In this document: positions 33,007-45,923 of the stretch, one piece after another
Layout of the letters: each line of letters opens with the position of its first letter
How positions within the stretch are numbered: the first letter of the stretch is position 1
From: Silvania hatchlandensis
Lineage (GTDB): Bacteria; Pseudomonadota; Gammaproteobacteria; Enterobacterales; Enterobacteriaceae
Length of the DNA: 64,000 bases
Assembly (NCBI RefSeq): GCF_025564065.1
Contig: NZ_JAMGZK010000045.1
Span: 1 to 64,000, forward strand
Reading direction: 5' to 3'
The notes under the pieces: generated by a model
What the model was told of the DNA's origin: nothing
Database searches by the model: none
What the model saw: the letters and a program-made list of their open reading frames with translations, nothing else
Made by a program: the position numbers and the translations under genes

Positions 33007-34155
33007 TCAGGCATGCGCCACAGAGGTAGGATGCTCCCCCGCTTTACGCAGCAGCATTAACAGGTAGATAAACGACACGCTGGCAATCATGACAAACAGC
33101 AGATTGTCGGAATAGTTCTGCATCAGCATCGCCGTCAGCGTCGGCCCCAGCAGACTGCCGATGGTATAGCTCAGTAGCAGAGCCTGGTTCATCGCCACCA
33201 GCTGATGCTGTTCGACTTTTTCGCAGGCCCAGGCCATTGCCACCGGATAAAGCGTAAAGCCCGCCGCCCCGAGGATAAACAGCGCGGGTGCCATCGACGC
33301 GTTACCGAGCATCGCCATACAGCCCATGATCACCACAAACACCTGAACACGTAGCACCAGCAGGCGGCCAAACTTGTCGGCAAGACGACCAATCGGCCAT
33401 TGCCCGACGATCCCGGCGCTGACCATCACCGCCATCCAGAAGCCAATCCCGGCATCGCTGACACCCTGGTGGTTGAGATAGAGCGGCATCAGGCCGTACA
33501 GTGAACCGAGCACAATCCCGGAAATAATGCAGCCGTTTACGCCCAGACGGGCCTGACGCAGGCGGAACATCGGCCAGACGCGGGCCGGTTCCTGATGCGC
33601 ATCCTGCTGATGCAGAATGCGGGTGAACAGCAGCGGCAGGATCGCAGCCAACACCAGACCGGTCACCCACGGCAGCACGCTCATCAGGTCAGTAGGCAGT
33701 TTGCTGACCATTACCTGACCCAGTACGGTACCCACGTAATACACCATCATATAGGCGGCCAACAGGCGTCCGCGATTACGCGACGTCCCACTGCACATCA
33801 GGGCGCTCTCAACGACTACCCAGATCATTGCGCAGCCGACCCCGGCCACAAAGCGCATGCTCATCCAACTCCAGAAGCCCATCATCAGCCCCAGCCCAAC
33901 ACAGCCGACGGCGAAAATTAGCGACGCCAGGTAATAGCAGCGGTTAAAGCCCAGGCGCTTGATCATCTTGCCGGCGATCACCGTGCCCAGCAGGTTACCG
34001 GTAAAATAGGACGAGCCAATCATGCCAACCTGCCAGGTAGGCATGTTTTCATGGGCGAGCCAAAGCGGAACGAGGGTGTTTAACACCGCGATCGCCAGGG
34101 TCAGCAAAAGCAGGCCACAGAGCAACAGCTGCACCGGGCGGGAATAGGTAGACAT
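33007..34155 (-). CDS. ycaD: YcaD, MFS transporter of unknown substrate
   Basis: The 382-aa inner-membrane protein has about twelve hydrophobic helices and the size of E. coli YcaD, a major facilitator superfamily member. Conserved MFS-like G-R-L-A-D-K-F-G-R between helices 8 and 9 is present. No substrate is known. In E. coli ycaC and ycaMNK flank this gene; here it directly faces pflA on one side and dmsC on the other. Confidence 0.92.
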   Translation of the reverse strand: MSTYSRPVQLLLCGLLLLTLAIAVLNTLVPLWLAHENMPTWQVGMIGSSYFTGNLLGTVIAGKMIKRLGFNRCYYLASLIFAVGCVGLGLMMGFWSWMSMRFVAGVGCAMIWVVVESALMCSGTSRNRGRLLAAYMMVYYVGTVLGQVMVSKLPTDLMSVLPWVTGLVLAAILPLLFTRILHQQDAHQEPARVWPMFRLRQARLGVNGCIISGIVLGSLYGLMPLYLNHQGVSDAGIGFWMAVMVSAGIVGQWPIGRLADKFGRLLVLRVQVFVVIMGCMAMLGNASMAPALFILGAAGFTLYPVAMAWACEKVEQHQLVAMNQALLLSYTIGSLLGPTLTAMLMQNYSDNLLFVMIASVSFIYLLMLLRKAGEHPTSVAHA

Positions 34156-34380
34156 GGATTAAAAACCGTGAGGATGTTCAGATTTCGTGCGCATCATGCC
34201 ACTGGCAAAAACAAAGTCAATCCATCCACTTAGGCCGCTCGCACGATTTGCAGGCTATCGATTTGAAAAACTTATCCTGCTTCGCTTACCGGCACGGCGA
34301 ACATTTATTATCTGATTGTTTTTGTTTAAATAAAATTAAATCAGTGCCAGATGTTCAGTTGAAAAATTTCATGATCGGTA

Positions 34381-34410
34381 AAAGAAAAGCCGGGCACGTT
34401 GTCCCGGCTG
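34381..34410 (-). terminator. Terminator of dmsABC
   Basis: AGCCGGG (34389-34395) pairs with CCCGGCT (34404-34410), and the minus strand continues TTTTCTTTT. It lies 19 nt past the dmsC stop codon. The remainder of the 274-bp gap to ycaD shows no gene. Confidence 0.88.
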
Positions 34411-34429
34411 GTTATAACTCAATGCTCGC

Positions 34430-35293
34430 TTAGCTGGCCACGGCCACACCCACCGTCATATGCAGCCCGTAAAAGACGCCGCGACCGATCAGTTCGCCCG
34501 CCAGCACCAGGATGAACGCCAGCGACAGCAGCGGCAACGCCGGGCGATCGCCCTTCAGCTGCGGCACGACCCAGCATGCCAGCGCAGCCACCAGCAACAC
34601 CATGCGCCAGGCCATTAACGAACCGTAATCCGGCACCAGCGCGGACGCTTGCTGGAGAGAGCTGGAAATCGTCGCCAGCTCCGCCCCCTGCATCAGCGCA
34701 ACCACCACGCTAGCGGTCAACGCCAGCAGCATCACTACGGGCAACAGACGCATCGCCCAGCCCTCAACGCCCGCCACGCGCAGCAGCAGATAGCCGAGCA
34801 GTGGCCCGCCAATAAACATGGTCAGGAAGAAGCTCAGCGGCGTCCAGATGCTGTACCAGGTCGGCACGGTGTCGATAGTGTTATAGACCCGCACCATCAT
34901 CCAGACGAAGACAACGCCCAGCACCATCGTGACTATCAGCCACAGAGCACGTAAACCCGTAGGCAGTTTTCCGACGATTGCCAGCAGCCAGCCCAGCCCA
35001 CCAACGGCGAAGAACAACGCCCCGCTGGCAATTTCATTGCTGAGCGCGGACGCACCAACCCGATTAAGCGAGTTAAAGGCGCGCAGCGGCGAGCCGAGGT
35101 GCAGCGTGGAGGCGACAAAGCCCACCCCCATTAGCCCCCACAGCACCAGCATATTCATCAGCAGGCGCTGCTGCTTATAGCGCGACAGTTCCCCTTTGAA
35201 CAGTGCGAAGGCGAGCACGATAAAGCCCCCCACGACGCACTGCCCAAAGACCGTGAAAATCATCAACGGCCATTCATGCCATCCACTTCCCAT
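34430..35293 (-). CDS. dmsC: DMSO reductase membrane anchor subunit DmsC
   Basis: DmsC (287 aa) is the eight-helix inner-membrane anchor that oxidises menaquinol and passes electrons to DmsB. The sequence is hydrophobic nearly throughout. H-L-G-S-P near residue 65 contains the histidine implicated in menaquinol binding in E. coli DmsC. The start ATG at 35293 (M-G-S-G-W-H-E-W-P-L) follows a strong GGAGGTG inside dmsB and is one base after the dmsB stop. An apparent longer frame upstream is unnecessary. Confidence 0.96.
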   Translation of the reverse strand: MGSGWHEWPLMIFTVFGQCVVGGFIVLAFALFKGELSRYKQQRLLMNMLVLWGLMGVGFVASTLHLGSPLRAFNSLNRVGASALSNEIASGALFFAVGGLGWLLAIVGKLPTGLRALWLIVTMVLGVVFVWMMVRVYNTIDTVPTWYSIWTPLSFFLTMFIGGPLLGYLLLRVAGVEGWAMRLLPVVMLLALTASVVVALMQGAELATISSSLQQASALVPDYGSLMAWRMVLLVAALACWVVPQLKGDRPALPLLSLAFILVLAGELIGRGVFYGLHMTVGVAVAS

Positions 35294-35294
35294 C

Positions 35295-35912
35295 TCACAC
35301 CTCCTTTGGATTGGCCAGATAGCCGGTGGTGTCACCCGTCGGTCGGCTGTTGGCATTGGGTTTAATCACGATACTCGGCTTGGTGAAGTGCGCCGACGGC
35401 AGCGGGGCCACGGCGGCGAGCTGACCGTGCTTTTTGCGCAGCGCGTCAATCGGGCCGAAGTCCAGCGCCCGCAGCGGGCAGGACTCGACGCAAATCGGCT
35501 TGTTGCCCTCTGCCACCCGGTCATGGCAGCCGTCGCACTTGGTCATATGGCCTTTGGCAGAGTTGTACTGCGGCGCGCCGTACGGGCAGGCCATGTGGCA
35601 GTAACGACAGCCGATACAGACCTCTTCGTTTACCACCACAAAACCGTCGTCACGTTTGTGCATCGCCCCGCTGGGGCAGACTTTGGTGCAGGCCGGATCT
35701 TCGCAGTGGTTGCAGGCAATCGACAGGTAATAGGCAAAGACGTTCTGGTGCCAGACGCCGTTATCCTCCTGCCAGTCGCCGCCTGCGTACTCGTAGATGC
35801 GGCGGAAGCTGACGTCCGGAGTCAGGTCCTTGTAATCCTTGCACGCCAGCTCGCAGGTTTTACACCCGGTGCAGCGGCTGGAATCAATAAAAAATCCATA
35901 CTGAGTGGTCAT
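35295..35912 (-). CDS. dmsB: DMSO reductase iron-sulfur subunit DmsB
   Basis: DmsB (205 aa) carries four [4Fe-4S] clusters that link the quinol site in DmsC to the molybdenum centre in DmsA. The four cysteine groups are visible: C-T-G-C-K-T-C-E-L-A-C, C-N-H-C-E-D-P-A-C, C-I-G-C-R-Y-C-H-M-A-C and C-D-G-C with the later C-V-E-S-C-P. It has no signal peptide and is exported with DmsA by the Tat system. It is 10 bp from dmsA and 1 bp from dmsC. Confidence 0.97.
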   Translation of the reverse strand: MTTQYGFFIDSSRCTGCKTCELACKDYKDLTPDVSFRRIYEYAGGDWQEDNGVWHQNVFAYYLSIACNHCEDPACTKVCPSGAMHKRDDGFVVVNEEVCIGCRYCHMACPYGAPQYNSAKGHMTKCDGCHDRVAEGNKPICVESCPLRALDFGPIDALRKKHGQLAAVAPLPSAHFTKPSIVIKPNANSRPTGDTTGYLANPKEV

Positions 35913-35922
35913 GAGCTACTCC

Positions 35923-38367
35923 TTACGCCTTTTCAACCTGAACCAGGTTACTGTGGGACGGGTTGCCTTTCGCCAGCGGCGACGGGCGTTGGGTGGTCAG
36001 CACGTTAATGCAGCCAGCCTGATCGACACGGCTGGCGTCCGGGTTGTACCAGGCCCCTTCGCCTAAGGCGACAACACCCGGCAGAATACGCGGCGTTACT
36101 TTAGCTTCGATATGCACTTCGCCACGGCCATTGAAGATCCGCACCCGTTCGCCGTTTTTAATCCCGCGCTTTTGCGCATCCAGCGGATTGATCCAGATCT
36201 CCTGACGGCAGGCCGCCTGCAGTACGTCCACGTTGCCGTAGGTTGAGTGGGTACGCGCTTTGTAGTGGAAACCGGTCATCTGCAGCGGATAATCTTTGCT
36301 CTGCGGATCGTCGTAGTTTTCAAAGCCAGGGCTATAAACCGGTAGCGGATCGATCACATCGTCCTTATCCAGCTCCCAGCTAGCAGCAATTTGCGCCAGC
36401 TGCGCGGAGTAGATCTCGATTTTGCCGGATGGCGTGGTCAGCGGGTTAGCGACAGGATCGGCGCGGAACGCTTTATAGGCCACGTGATGCCCTTCAGGAT
36501 CGCGTTGCTTGAACATGCCATGCTGACGAAACTCATCAAACGACAGCAGCTCAGGAATTGCGGTACGTGACTGCTCATACAGATGGCGCATCCACCCTTC
36601 CTGGGTGCGGCCTTCGGTGAACTGCTGCTCAACACCCATCCGTTTTGCCAGTTCGGAAGTCATCTCATAGATGGTTTTGCATTCGAAACGGGGTTTGATC
36701 GCCTGGTCGGCAAAAATGACGTATGCCATGTTGCCGCAGGAGGCATCCAGCGCGAAGTCCATCTGTTCAGAGGCGGTGCAGTCCGGCAGCAGGATATCGG
36801 CATACTTCGCCGACGAGGTCATATGGCAATCCACCACCACAATCAGCTCGCATTTTTTGTCATCCTGCAGGATGTCATGGGTGCGGTTGATCTGAGAGTG
36901 CTGGTTGATGAGACAGTTACCGGCGTAGTTCCAGATCATCTTGATCGGCACATCGAGCTTGTCTTTACCGCGCACGCCGTCGCGGGTGGCGGTCATCTCC
37001 GGACCACGCTCAATAGCATCGGTCCACATAAACATGGAGATGCTGGTCTGAACCGGGTTTTCCAGCGTGGGCATGCGGACAAACGGCAGAGAATACGAGC
37101 CTTCGCGCGCGCCGCTGTTACCGCCGTTGATCCCCACATTACCGGTCAAAATCGCCAGCATGGAGATTGCGCGGGACACCAGTTCACCGTTGGCATGACG
37201 CTGCGGGCCCCATCCTTGTGAAATAAAGGCCGGTTTGGCTCCGGCAATTTCCCGCGCCAGCTGCACAATCCGCGCTTCGGGAATACCGGTGATCGCCGCC
37301 GCCCATGCGGGGGTTTTGGCGATACCGTCATTACCCTGACCGAGAATATAGGCTTTATAGTGGCCGTTCGCGGGCGCACCTTCCGGCAGCGTTTTTTCGT
37401 CGAAGCCGACGCAGTATTTATCGAGGAACGGCTGATCGACGAGATTCTCGCGGATCATCACCCATGCCAGCGCGGAGATCAGCGCTGCATCAGTACCGGG
37501 ACGGATCGGGATCCACTCATCTTCACGCCCTGCTCCGGTGTCGGTATAGCGTGGGTCAATCACGATCATCCGGGCGTTGGATTTCTGCCGTGCCTGTTCA
37601 ATGTAGTACGTTACCCCACCGCCGCTCATGCGCGTTTCACCGGGGTTATTACCGAACAGGACGACTAGCTGGCTGTTTTCTATATCCGACGGGCTGTTAC
37701 CATCCGCCCAGCCGCCGTAGGTATAGCTCAGGCCTGCAGCAATTTGCGCGGTGGAGTAGTCGCCGTAATGATTGAGGTAACCGCCGCAGCAGTTCATCAG
37801 ACGGGCAATCAGTGTTTTACCGGGTGGCCATGAGCGGGTCATGGTCCCGCCCAGGGTCCCGGTACCGTAGTTCAGATAGACTGACTCATTGCCGTAATCT
37901 TTAATCAAACGCTGCATATTGCTGGCGATGGTATCAAAGGCCTCTTCCCAGCTGATACGCTCGAACTTACCTTCGCCACGTTTGCCGACGCGCTTCATCG
38001 GGTATTTCAGGCGGTCAGGGTTGTAGACGCGACGACGCATTGAGCGTCCACGCAAACAGGCCCGAACCTGGTGTAATCCATCGTAGTTATCATCACCCGT
38101 GTTGTCCGTCTCGACATATTTGATTTCACCGTCGATAACGTGCATGCGTAGCGGGCAGCGACTGCCGCAGTTTACTGTGCAGGCGCTCCAGACCACTTTC
38201 TCATCAGGCTTTACCGCAGCCGGGGCTTCTGCAGCCGAGACCAGGCGTGAAAAAGGCAATGTTAATGCGCTACTGGCAACCGCCAGGCCGCCAATCGCCG
38301 TGGTTTTCATCAACCCACGACGACTCACCTCAGCAGCAAGCAACGCATCCGGCGTTTTCATTTTCAT
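35923..38367 (-). CDS. dmsA: DMSO reductase molybdopterin subunit DmsA
   Basis: DmsA (814 aa) is the catalytic bis-MGD molybdenum subunit that reduces dimethyl sulfoxide and related S- and N-oxides during anaerobic respiration at the outer face of the inner membrane. A twin-arginine signal is seen (S-R-R-G-L-M-K at 15-21, cleavage near 45-48). The FS0 cluster cysteines are C63, C67, C71 and C104. Molybdopterin-binding blocks such as G-N-N-P-G-E-T-R and S-Q-G-W-G-P-Q-R-H follow. Length matches E. coli. The upstream 209 bp should hold an FNR/Mo-regulated promoter, but I could not place the sites convincingly. Confidence 0.98.
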   Translation of the reverse strand: MKMKTPDALLAAEVSRRGLMKTTAIGGLAVASSALTLPFSRLVSAAEAPAAVKPDEKVVWSACTVNCGSRCPLRMHVIDGEIKYVETDNTGDDNYDGLHQVRACLRGRSMRRRVYNPDRLKYPMKRVGKRGEGKFERISWEEAFDTIASNMQRLIKDYGNESVYLNYGTGTLGGTMTRSWPPGKTLIARLMNCCGGYLNHYGDYSTAQIAAGLSYTYGGWADGNSPSDIENSQLVVLFGNNPGETRMSGGGVTYYIEQARQKSNARMIVIDPRYTDTGAGREDEWIPIRPGTDAALISALAWVMIRENLVDQPFLDKYCVGFDEKTLPEGAPANGHYKAYILGQGNDGIAKTPAWAAAITGIPEARIVQLAREIAGAKPAFISQGWGPQRHANGELVSRAISMLAILTGNVGINGGNSGAREGSYSLPFVRMPTLENPVQTSISMFMWTDAIERGPEMTATRDGVRGKDKLDVPIKMIWNYAGNCLINQHSQINRTHDILQDDKKCELIVVVDCHMTSSAKYADILLPDCTASEQMDFALDASCGNMAYVIFADQAIKPRFECKTIYEMTSELAKRMGVEQQFTEGRTQEGWMRHLYEQSRTAIPELLSFDEFRQHGMFKQRDPEGHHVAYKAFRADPVANPLTTPSGKIEIYSAQLAQIAASWELDKDDVIDPLPVYSPGFENYDDPQSKDYPLQMTGFHYKARTHSTYGNVDVLQAACRQEIWINPLDAQKRGIKNGERVRIFNGRGEVHIEAKVTPRILPGVVALGEGAWYNPDASRVDQAGCINVLTTQRPSPLAKGNPSHSNLVQVEKA

Positions 38368-38534
38368 AGACTCTCACTTTGATTGCTCACAATGATAAAA
38401 TTTGCGGCAATAACCGCTATATAGTTATTTATATAAAGGATGGATGTGTTAGCCGATGTTTATGCTAACCATCTGTGGGGAAGTATTACTACTTTGGAGG
38501 TAAGAGGTATTGCCTGATGTCAAAAGCGGGGCAT

Positions 38535-38561
38535 AAAAAAAGCGCCCGCAGGCGCTTTTTT
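38535..38561. terminator. Terminator of serS (bidirectional)
   Basis: AGCGCC (38541-38546) pairs with GGCGCT (38551-38556), flanked by seven A on one side and six T on the other. It starts 15 nt after the serS stop codon. Confidence 0.88.
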
Positions 38562-38576
38562 GTTAAGGCAGATAGA

Positions 38577-39890
<1,314 letters not shown>

Positions 39891-39962
39891 TTAAAAAATA
39901 GGAGGAAATGACCGCAGCCTGCGATCATCAGATACGTTACCAACATTACCGCAACGATAGGC

Positions 39963-41306
39963 CTAACGGTAGCGTTTTATAGGGCTATTTTGATCCTGTC
40001 CGGCCAACCAGGCGAGCTTTTCGCCAATCTTACCCTCAAGGCCCCTGTTTGTCGGATGATAATAACGCGTTTGTGCCATTTCCTGCGGAAAATAGGCTTC
40101 TCCGGCAGCATAGGCATTGGGTTCATCGTGCGCGTAGCGATACTCCTGACCGTACCCCATCTCTTTCATCAGTTTGGTCGGGGCATTGCGCAGGTGGACT
40201 GGCACGTCATAGTCAGGCCGCTCACGGGCGTCGGACATGGCCGCCTTAAATGCGGTGTAGACGGCATTACTCTTCGGCGCGCAGGCCAGATAAACAATCG
40301 CCTGCGCAATGGCGCGTTCACCTTCCGCGGGCCCAACCCGGGTAAAGCAGTCCCAGGCGGATAGTGCCACCTGCATGGCGCGCGGATCGGCGTTACCGAC
40401 ATCTTCCGAGGCAATAGCCAGACAGCGGCGCGCCACATACAGCGGATCGCCCCCGGCGGTAATAATGCGTGCATACCAGTACAGGGCAGCATCAGGTGAA
40501 CTGCCGCGTACCGATTTATGCAGCGCGGAGATCAGGTCGTAGAAACGGTCGCCCTTATTATCAAAACGCGCGCTGCGCTCCCCGGCGATTTCAGTGAGCA
40601 AAGCGGGTTGCAACACCCGCTTGCCGCGGGTATCAGACTCGGCCATGTCGGCCATCATCTCCAGCGTGTTCAGCGCCCGGCGTGCATCGCCGTTGACCAG
40701 CTCCGCAATGGCGCGGCGGGTTTCGTCAGGCAGAACAATGTCCTGCCCGCCGTAGCCGCGCGCTTTATCGTCCATTGCCTGGGTCAGCACCTGTTCAATG
40801 TCTTCGGTGGTTAACGACTTCAGCAGATAGACGCGGGCCCGGGACAACAGCGCCGAGTTCAGTTCGAACGAGGGATTTTCGGTGGTGGCGCCGATAAACG
40901 TAATGGTGCCATCTTCGATGTGCGGCAGGAACGCATCCTGCTGGCTCTTGTTGAAGCGGTGGACTTCGTCGACAAACAGGATCGTGCGGCGACCGGCATT
41001 GCGACTCTGGCGCGCACGTTCAATTGCTTCACGGATCTCTTTCACCCCGGAGGTGACGGCAGAAATACGTTCAACGTCTGCATCCGCATAGCGGCCGATG
41101 ACTTCGGCCAGCGTGGTCTTGCCGGTGCCTGGCGGTCCCCACAGGATCATCGAATGCAGATGCCCGGCCTCAATGGCGCGCGGCAAGGGCTTACCCGCAG
41201 CCAGCAGGTGCTGCTGGCCGATGTATTGCGCTAAATTTTCTGGCCGCATACGGGCGGCCAGAGGTTGAAACGCATTATCTGAAAAATCGAGCGACAGGTT
41301 GCCCAC
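39963..41306 (-). CDS. rarA: Replication-associated recombination protein A (RarA/MgsA)
   Basis: RarA (447 aa) is a tetrameric AAA+ ATPase that acts at stalled forks and gaps, related to the clamp loader and to WRNIP1. Walker [10 protein letters not shown] lies near residues 57-65 and Walker B L-F-V-D-E-V-H. The C-terminal oligomerisation domain ends with a conserved Y-H-P-T-N-R-G-L-E segment. It starts 9 bp after the lolA stop codon, forming the lolA-rarA operon. Confidence 0.97.
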   Translation of the reverse strand: MGNLSLDFSDNAFQPLAARMRPENLAQYIGQQHLLAAGKPLPRAIEAGHLHSMILWGPPGTGKTTLAEVIGRYADADVERISAVTSGVKEIREAIERARQSRNAGRRTILFVDEVHRFNKSQQDAFLPHIEDGTITFIGATTENPSFELNSALLSRARVYLLKSLTTEDIEQVLTQAMDDKARGYGGQDIVLPDETRRAIAELVNGDARRALNTLEMMADMAESDTRGKRVLQPALLTEIAGERSARFDNKGDRFYDLISALHKSVRGSSPDAALYWYARIITAGGDPLYVARRCLAIASEDVGNADPRAMQVALSAWDCFTRVGPAEGERAIAQAIVYLACAPKSNAVYTAFKAAMSDARERPDYDVPVHLRNAPTKLMKEMGYGQEYRYAHDEPNAYAAGEAYFPQEMAQTRYYHPTNRGLEGKIGEKLAWLAGQDQNSPIKRYR

Positions 41307-41315
41307 TCACGCCTC

Positions 41316-41930
41316 TTACTTGTTACGTTGGTCATCCACCGTTACGCCCTTCGGCGGGGTAAAGGTGAATTTCGATGCCTCAATAGCGCCGTTTTGCTGT
41401 GATTTCAGCTGATAACTGCTGCGCTGTTCGTCCTGCTCAACGGCGCTGAACTGATTGATAGTGCCATTCGCGCTAACGTTGATGGTGAACTGCTTCAGGT
41501 TGCCGTTGCTGCCTTTTGGCGTCAGGACAAAGTCATCGCCGTTCTGTTTAATGTTGTACTGCTGCCAGTCGCTGGTCTGGTTACGGGCGATCAGCATAAA
41601 CGGGGTGTTGCTGGTGGCATCTTTCAGCCAGGTCGCCGTCGCCTGCTCAACAAACGGGTTAAAGAACCACAGTGTTTGTCCGTCAGAGACGAGGATGCTT
41701 TCATCCGGCTGCGTCATATGCCAGTTGAAAAGATTCGGACGCTTAACCCACAGATCGCCCTGACCTTCCTGCACCGCATTACCGCTGCCGTCAGTCACTT
41801 TCTGGGTGAAGCTGGCGTGGAAGCTGCTCACTTTATCCAGGCGGCTTTTCAGATCGCTGGCGGCATCAGCCCAGACGCTGCTTGCCACAAAGCTGGTCAG
41901 TAATGCACAGGTGATAGCGATTTTTTTCAT
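41316..41930 (-). CDS. lolA: Outer-membrane lipoprotein carrier protein LolA
   Basis: LolA (204 aa) is the periplasmic chaperone that ferries lipoproteins from LolCDE to LolB. A signal peptide is clear (M-K-K-I-A-I-T to V-W-A, cleavage after residue 21). The mature part matches the half-barrel fold of the E. coli protein, with conserved hydrophobic-cavity residues such as [12 protein letters not shown]. It is placed between ftsK and rarA as in E. coli. Confidence 0.97.
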   Translation of the reverse strand: MKKIAITCALLTSFVASSVWADAASDLKSRLDKVSSFHASFTQKVTDGSGNAVQEGQGDLWVKRPNLFNWHMTQPDESILVSDGQTLWFFNPFVEQATATWLKDATSNTPFMLIARNQTSDWQQYNIKQNGDDFVLTPKGSNGNLKQFTINVSANGTINQFSAVEQDEQRSSYQLKSQQNGAIEASKFTFTPPKGVTVDDQRNK

Positions 41931-42061
41931 TGTTATTCCTTACAATACGTCATCCCGAAATGGGAGCTTTCTGTCAACTATTCTGGACCTGCCCGCAGGC
42001 AGGCGACAGAAGAAAATGCTTAAATTTTGCTGATTTACCCATCTTTGCAATCGCGGGTGAA

Positions 42062-45000
42062 TCACTCAAACGGCGGGGGTGCCAGCACTTCACGGTTACC
42101 GTTATGGCCCTGTTCGCTGACGATCCCCTGCGCTTCCATCTGCTCGATGATACGCGCCGCGCGGTTGTAACCGATGCGGAACTGACGCTGTACCCCGGAG
42201 ATCGACGCTTTGCGTTTTTCGGTGACGAAGTTAACGGCCTGGTCGAACAACGGATCGAGATCTTCACCGCCGTCAACACCGCCGCCACCGCCACCTTCGC
42301 TCTCGCTGTCAGAGGTGATGCCTTCAACGTACTGGGGACGACCACGCGCCTTCCAGTCCTGGACCACGGCATGGACTTCCTGGTCACGGACGAACGCGCC
42401 ATGAACACGCACCGGCGAGGTGGAATTCGGCCCGGAATAGAGCATATCCCCCATGCCGAGCAGTGATTCCGCACCCGCCTGATCGAGGATAGTACGGGAG
42501 TCGATTTTGCTCGACACGGTAAAGGCAATACGGGTCGGGATATTGGCTTTAATCAGGCCCGTGATCACGTCCACCGACGGTCGCTGCGTCGCCAGCACCA
42601 GATGGATCCCCGCCGCACGCGCCTTTTGCGCCAGGCGGGCAATCAGCTCTTCAACTTTCTTGCCGACGGTCATCATCAGGTCGGCAAATTCATCCACCAG
42701 CACCACAATATACGGCAGTTTTTCCAGCACCGGATGTTGGGCATCCATGCTGTCACCCGGCTTCCAGTACGGATCCGGGATTGGGCGCCCCATTTTGGCT
42801 GCTTCCGCGATGATGTCGTTGTAGCCCGCGAGGTTACGCACCCCGAGCGCCGACATCAGCTTGTAGCGGCGTTCCATCTCGTTGACGCTCCAGCGCAGGG
42901 CGTTGGCGGCATCTTTCATATCGGTGACCACTTCGGTCAACAGATGCGGGATCCCTTCATAAACCGACAGTTCCAGCATTTTCGGGTCGATCATGATGAA
43001 ACGCACATCTTCCGGCTGGGCTTTATACAGGATGCTGAGGATCATGGCGTTAACGCCGACTGACTTACCGGAGCCCGTCGTACCTGCCACCAGTAGGTGC
43101 GGCATTTTTGCCAGATCGGCAATCACCGGCTCACCGGCAATGTCTTTACCCAGCACCACGCTCAGCGGCGACGGGTTATCACGGAATTTAGCGTTGTCGA
43201 GTACTTCACGCAGGTAAACGGTCTGACGCTTTTTATTCGGTAATTCCAGGCCGACATACGGTTTGCCAGGAATGACCTCGACCACGCGCACGGCAACGGT
43301 CGACAGCGAACGCGCCAGATCACGGGAGAGGTTCGAAATACGTGCAGCTTTTACGCCCGGTGCCAGGTTCAGCTCAAAGCGGGTAATTACCGGACCCGGA
43401 GAGTAGTTCACCACATCTGCTTTAATGCGGAAGTCGGCCAGACGTAGCTCAACCAGACGCGCCATCTGATCCAGAGCAAAGGTATCTATCGGTTCAACTT
43501 CCGTTGGTGGCGGCGTGAGCAGATCAAACGACGGAAGCGGCGTCGTCGGTCTCTGGAGCGGACGGCTATCACCGTTACGCATCAACAGCGGATGGATCAG
43601 GCTCTGCTGCGGCTGAACCGGAGGCTGCGGTGCCTGAACCTGCGGCTGCGGCTGAGCGAATTGCTGCGGTTGTGCAACCTGTTGCGGCTGCGCATAGTGC
43701 TGTGGTTGCTGCACCGGTGCCGGGGCCACGGCAGGCTGCGGCGGCGTATACGCTTCGCGCGGCGGTTCTGCATCTGGCATCACGCCCGGGGTGAACAGGG
43801 GTTCACTCGGCGTATCATCCACCAGATCTTTCATCGGTGAGAATTCGAAGTCTGCCAGCGAGAACGGACTCGCCCCCTTGGGCTGTTCACCGGCGTAACG
43901 CTGCTGCTGCGTCGCGGCGAACTGACGCGCCAGCTCCTGCTCTGCGGCATCGTCGTCTTCTTGCTGCTGATAATGCTGAGGCTCAGGCTGATACTCTTCG
44001 CCATAACGCTGCTGCTGCGTTGCGGCAAACTGACGCGCCAGCTCATCCTGCTGCATCTCATCAGTATCATCACTGTACTGGTCGTCGTCGTACTGCTGAC
44101 GCCCGACCTCACGCGCTTTCTCTTCTTCAGCCATGCGCTGAGAAGGCAGCTTGATGCCAAAAGAGGCCAGTTCGCGGCGAGTCGGGACGCGCACACGGTT
44201 AGGACGCGGCAGCTGCGGGCCAATGCCCTCTTTGACCTGCGGACGTGGTGCGCCGCTTGACGCGAGGCTGAATAAAGGCGCCGCGGCACTTGCTGCGGCG
44301 GTCGCCTGCTGCACGCCTGCAGCTACAGGTGCGACTGCAGCAGTGGCCGATACCGGATCAAAAGCCGGTACCGGAACAGAGGGAATTTCTACCGGTTTAA
44401 CCGGAGCAGCCTCTTGCACTGGTTCAGGAACGGGCTGATACCAGGCCGCCAGCTGTTCACGCTCGCGGGCGCGCTTCTCTTCCACTTCTTCAAAATAGTA
44501 GAGCGGCGGACGGGTGGCTTTCACCTCTTCGACAGGCGACGCTTCCACCGTCGGTGGAGCAATAACCGGCTCCGGCTGGAGTTCTGGCTGCTGCGGTTCA
44601 TACTGCGGCTCAGGCTGGTAAGGCGTCTCAGGCTGCTGAGGCGGCTGCCACTGCTGCTGGACATACTGTTCCGGCTCGGGGGCAATAACGGCTTCGGAAA
44701 CCGGCACGCCAGGGACGGTTTGCCATTCAACCACCGGCTGTTGCAGAGAGGTCTCAGGAACAGAAGGCGCAGAGATTACCGGTTCAACCGGTGCAGCATA
44801 GGCCTGGGTGGCCGCCGTTGCGGCAGCGGCCGCCGCGATCGGCTCAGCGACGGAGTGGCCATTCAGAAGCGGGTCGTACTCATCATAGTCAGACGGTAGC
44901 GCGCGGTTGCCGGAAAATAGCACATCATCCGGATCGGCCGCGACGCCACGGGTGCTGTACGCCACTTCGTCGTCGTCCATCCGTTTCCCGGAGAACAGCG

Positions 45001-45790
45001 CGGCATCCGTTTTGCGGCCTAAGGGATTAGAGAATTTCTCGGCCACGCGCTTACGACGCAAAGCAGCGCCACGCAGAATGCGGGCCCGACGCGATTCGCG
45101 GCGTTCAACGACCGGTTCATCTTCATCGTAGTCATCTTCATACTCTTCGTCATTCACCCAGGTGTCATCCCGACGGGTGCGGTTGCTGGCGAAGGTCAGA
45201 ATATTGAGGATCACGCTGCCGATCTTTTCGGCAATGCTGACCCAGGACCAGCCGGTAAACAGCGTCAGCCCTGCGCCCCAGACGCAAAGCAGCGCAATAG
45301 TCCCGCCGCTACTGTGCAGCATCGGCTGCAGCGCGGTGCTGAGCAGGCTGCCAATCACGCCGCCGGAGGCAAAATACCAGATGTCATCGGCGTTAATCGC
45401 CGCCAGACCGCAGGACGTCAGAAGCAATGCCAGCGCGCCAATCAGGCGCAGCGAGACGGCAAAATAGTCGATATAGTCATCGTTCTGACGATGGCGCCAG
45501 GCAAACCAACAGCCACCGATAATGATCACCGGCAGGGTGTAGGCCATCACGCCAAAAATAAAGAACAGCGTATCGGCAAGCCAGGCACCGGGAACGCCAC
45601 CCAAATTATGGATAGGCTCATGCCATGCGGTTTGTGACCAGCTGGGATCGGAAGGATTGAAACTGAGTAAGGCCGCCATCAGCCAGACGGCAAACAGGGC
45701 AACGAGCAGCAATAACGCCTCAAGGAGTCGGCGTCCACTGCTCAGTTTGGTTAAATTGACTTCTTTGTCTTCGGTGTATTCCTGGCTCAA
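42062..45790 (-). CDS. ftsK: DNA translocase FtsK
   Basis: FtsK (1242 aa) couples divisome assembly to chromosome dimer resolution: the N-terminus is a four-helix membrane domain (about 20-190), and the C-terminal RecA-like motor pumps DNA toward dif and activates XerCD. The motor has Walker A G-T-T-G-S-G-K-S near residue 900, and the C-terminal gamma winged helix ([11 protein letters not shown] type) reads KOPS. The proline/glutamine-rich linker (about 320-730) makes the protein shorter than the 1329-aa E. coli version. It contains a duplicated [14 protein letters not shown] unit. It is downstream of lrp. Confidence 0.97.
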   Translation of the reverse strand: MSQEYTEDKEVNLTKLSSGRRLLEALLLLVALFAVWLMAALLSFNPSDPSWSQTAWHEPIHNLGGVPGAWLADTLFFIFGVMAYTLPVIIIGGCWFAWRHRQNDDYIDYFAVSLRLIGALALLLTSCGLAAINADDIWYFASGGVIGSLLSTALQPMLHSSGGTIALLCVWGAGLTLFTGWSWVSIAEKIGSVILNILTFASNRTRRDDTWVNDEEYEDDYDEDEPVVERRESRRARILRGAALRRKRVAEKFSNPLGRKTDAALFSGKRMDDDEVAYSTRGVAADPDDVLFSGNRALPSDYDEYDPLLNGHSVAEPIAAAAAATAATQAYAAPVEPVISAPSVPETSLQQPVVEWQTVPGVPVSEAVIAPEPEQYVQQQWQPPQQPETPYQPEPQYEPQQPELQPEPVIAPPTVEASPVEEVKATRPPLYYFEEVEEKRAREREQLAAWYQPVPEPVQEAAPVKPVEIPSVPVPAFDPVSATAAVAPVAAGVQQATAAASAAAPLFSLASSGAPRPQVKEGIGPQLPRPNRVRVPTRRELASFGIKLPSQRMAEEEKAREVGRQQYDDDQYSDDTDEMQQDELARQFAATQQQRYGEEYQPEPQHYQQQEDDDAAEQELARQFAATQQQRYAGEQPKGASPFSLADFEFSPMKDLVDDTPSEPLFTPGVMPDAEPPREAYTPPQPAVAPAPVQQPQHYAQPQQVAQPQQFAQPQPQVQAPQPPVQPQQSLIHPLLMRNGDSRPLQRPTTPLPSFDLLTPPPTEVEPIDTFALDQMARLVELRLADFRIKADVVNYSPGPVITRFELNLAPGVKAARISNLSRDLARSLSTVAVRVVEVIPGKPYVGLELPNKKRQTVYLREVLDNAKFRDNPSPLSVVLGKDIAGEPVIADLAKMPHLLVAGTTGSGKSVGVNAMILSILYKAQPEDVRFIMIDPKMLELSVYEGIPHLLTEVVTDMKDAANALRWSVNEMERRYKLMSALGVRNLAGYNDIIAEAAKMGRPIPDPYWKPGDSMDAQHPVLEKLPYIVVLVDEFADLMMTVGKKVEELIARLAQKARAAGIHLVLATQRPSVDVITGLIKANIPTRIAFTVSSKIDSRTILDQAGAESLLGMGDMLYSGPNSTSPVRVHGAFVRDQEVHAVVQDWKARGRPQYVEGITSDSESEGGGGGGVDGGEDLDPLFDQAVNFVTEKRKASISGVQRQFRIGYNRAARIIEQMEAQGIVSEQGHNGNREVLAPPPFE
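43896..44044 (-). repeat. Duplicated 36-codon unit in the FtsK linker
   Basis: Two near-identical stretches (43896-43936 and 44004-44044, 108 bp apart) both encode [14 protein letters not shown]. The spacing is exactly 36 codons, consistent with an internal duplication in the low-complexity linker. Confidence 0.8.
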
Positions 45791-45840
45791 GAAAGGCTCT
45801 CCAGGTATCAGGCATTTCCGGCCTGAGTGCTAAAACGGAC

Positions 45841-45866
45841 AACAGTGCCGGGATCCCGACACTGTT
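45841..45866 (-). terminator. Stem-loop between lrp and ftsK
   Basis: AACAGTG (45841-45847) pairs with CACTGTT (45860-45866), and GGGATCCC extends the stem inside. The minus strand then reads GTCCGTTTTAG. It lies midway in the 133-bp gap and probably ends the lrp transcript. Confidence 0.55.
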
Positions 45867-45923
45867 GCTGTATGGATTAACAGGAGTGTAATCAAAGTAC
45901 GCTCATATTGCACCTGTTCCGTG

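Noticed and set aside
34248..34433. 61-codon plus-strand frame between ycaD and dmsC
   Set aside because: It runs through the dmsC terminator and into the dmsC coding end, with no ribosome site.
38379..38392. FNR-like sequence TTGAT-TGCT-CACAA upstream of dmsA
   Set aside because: It lies only 12 bases from the dmsA start codon, too close for an activator at -41.5, and one half matches poorly.
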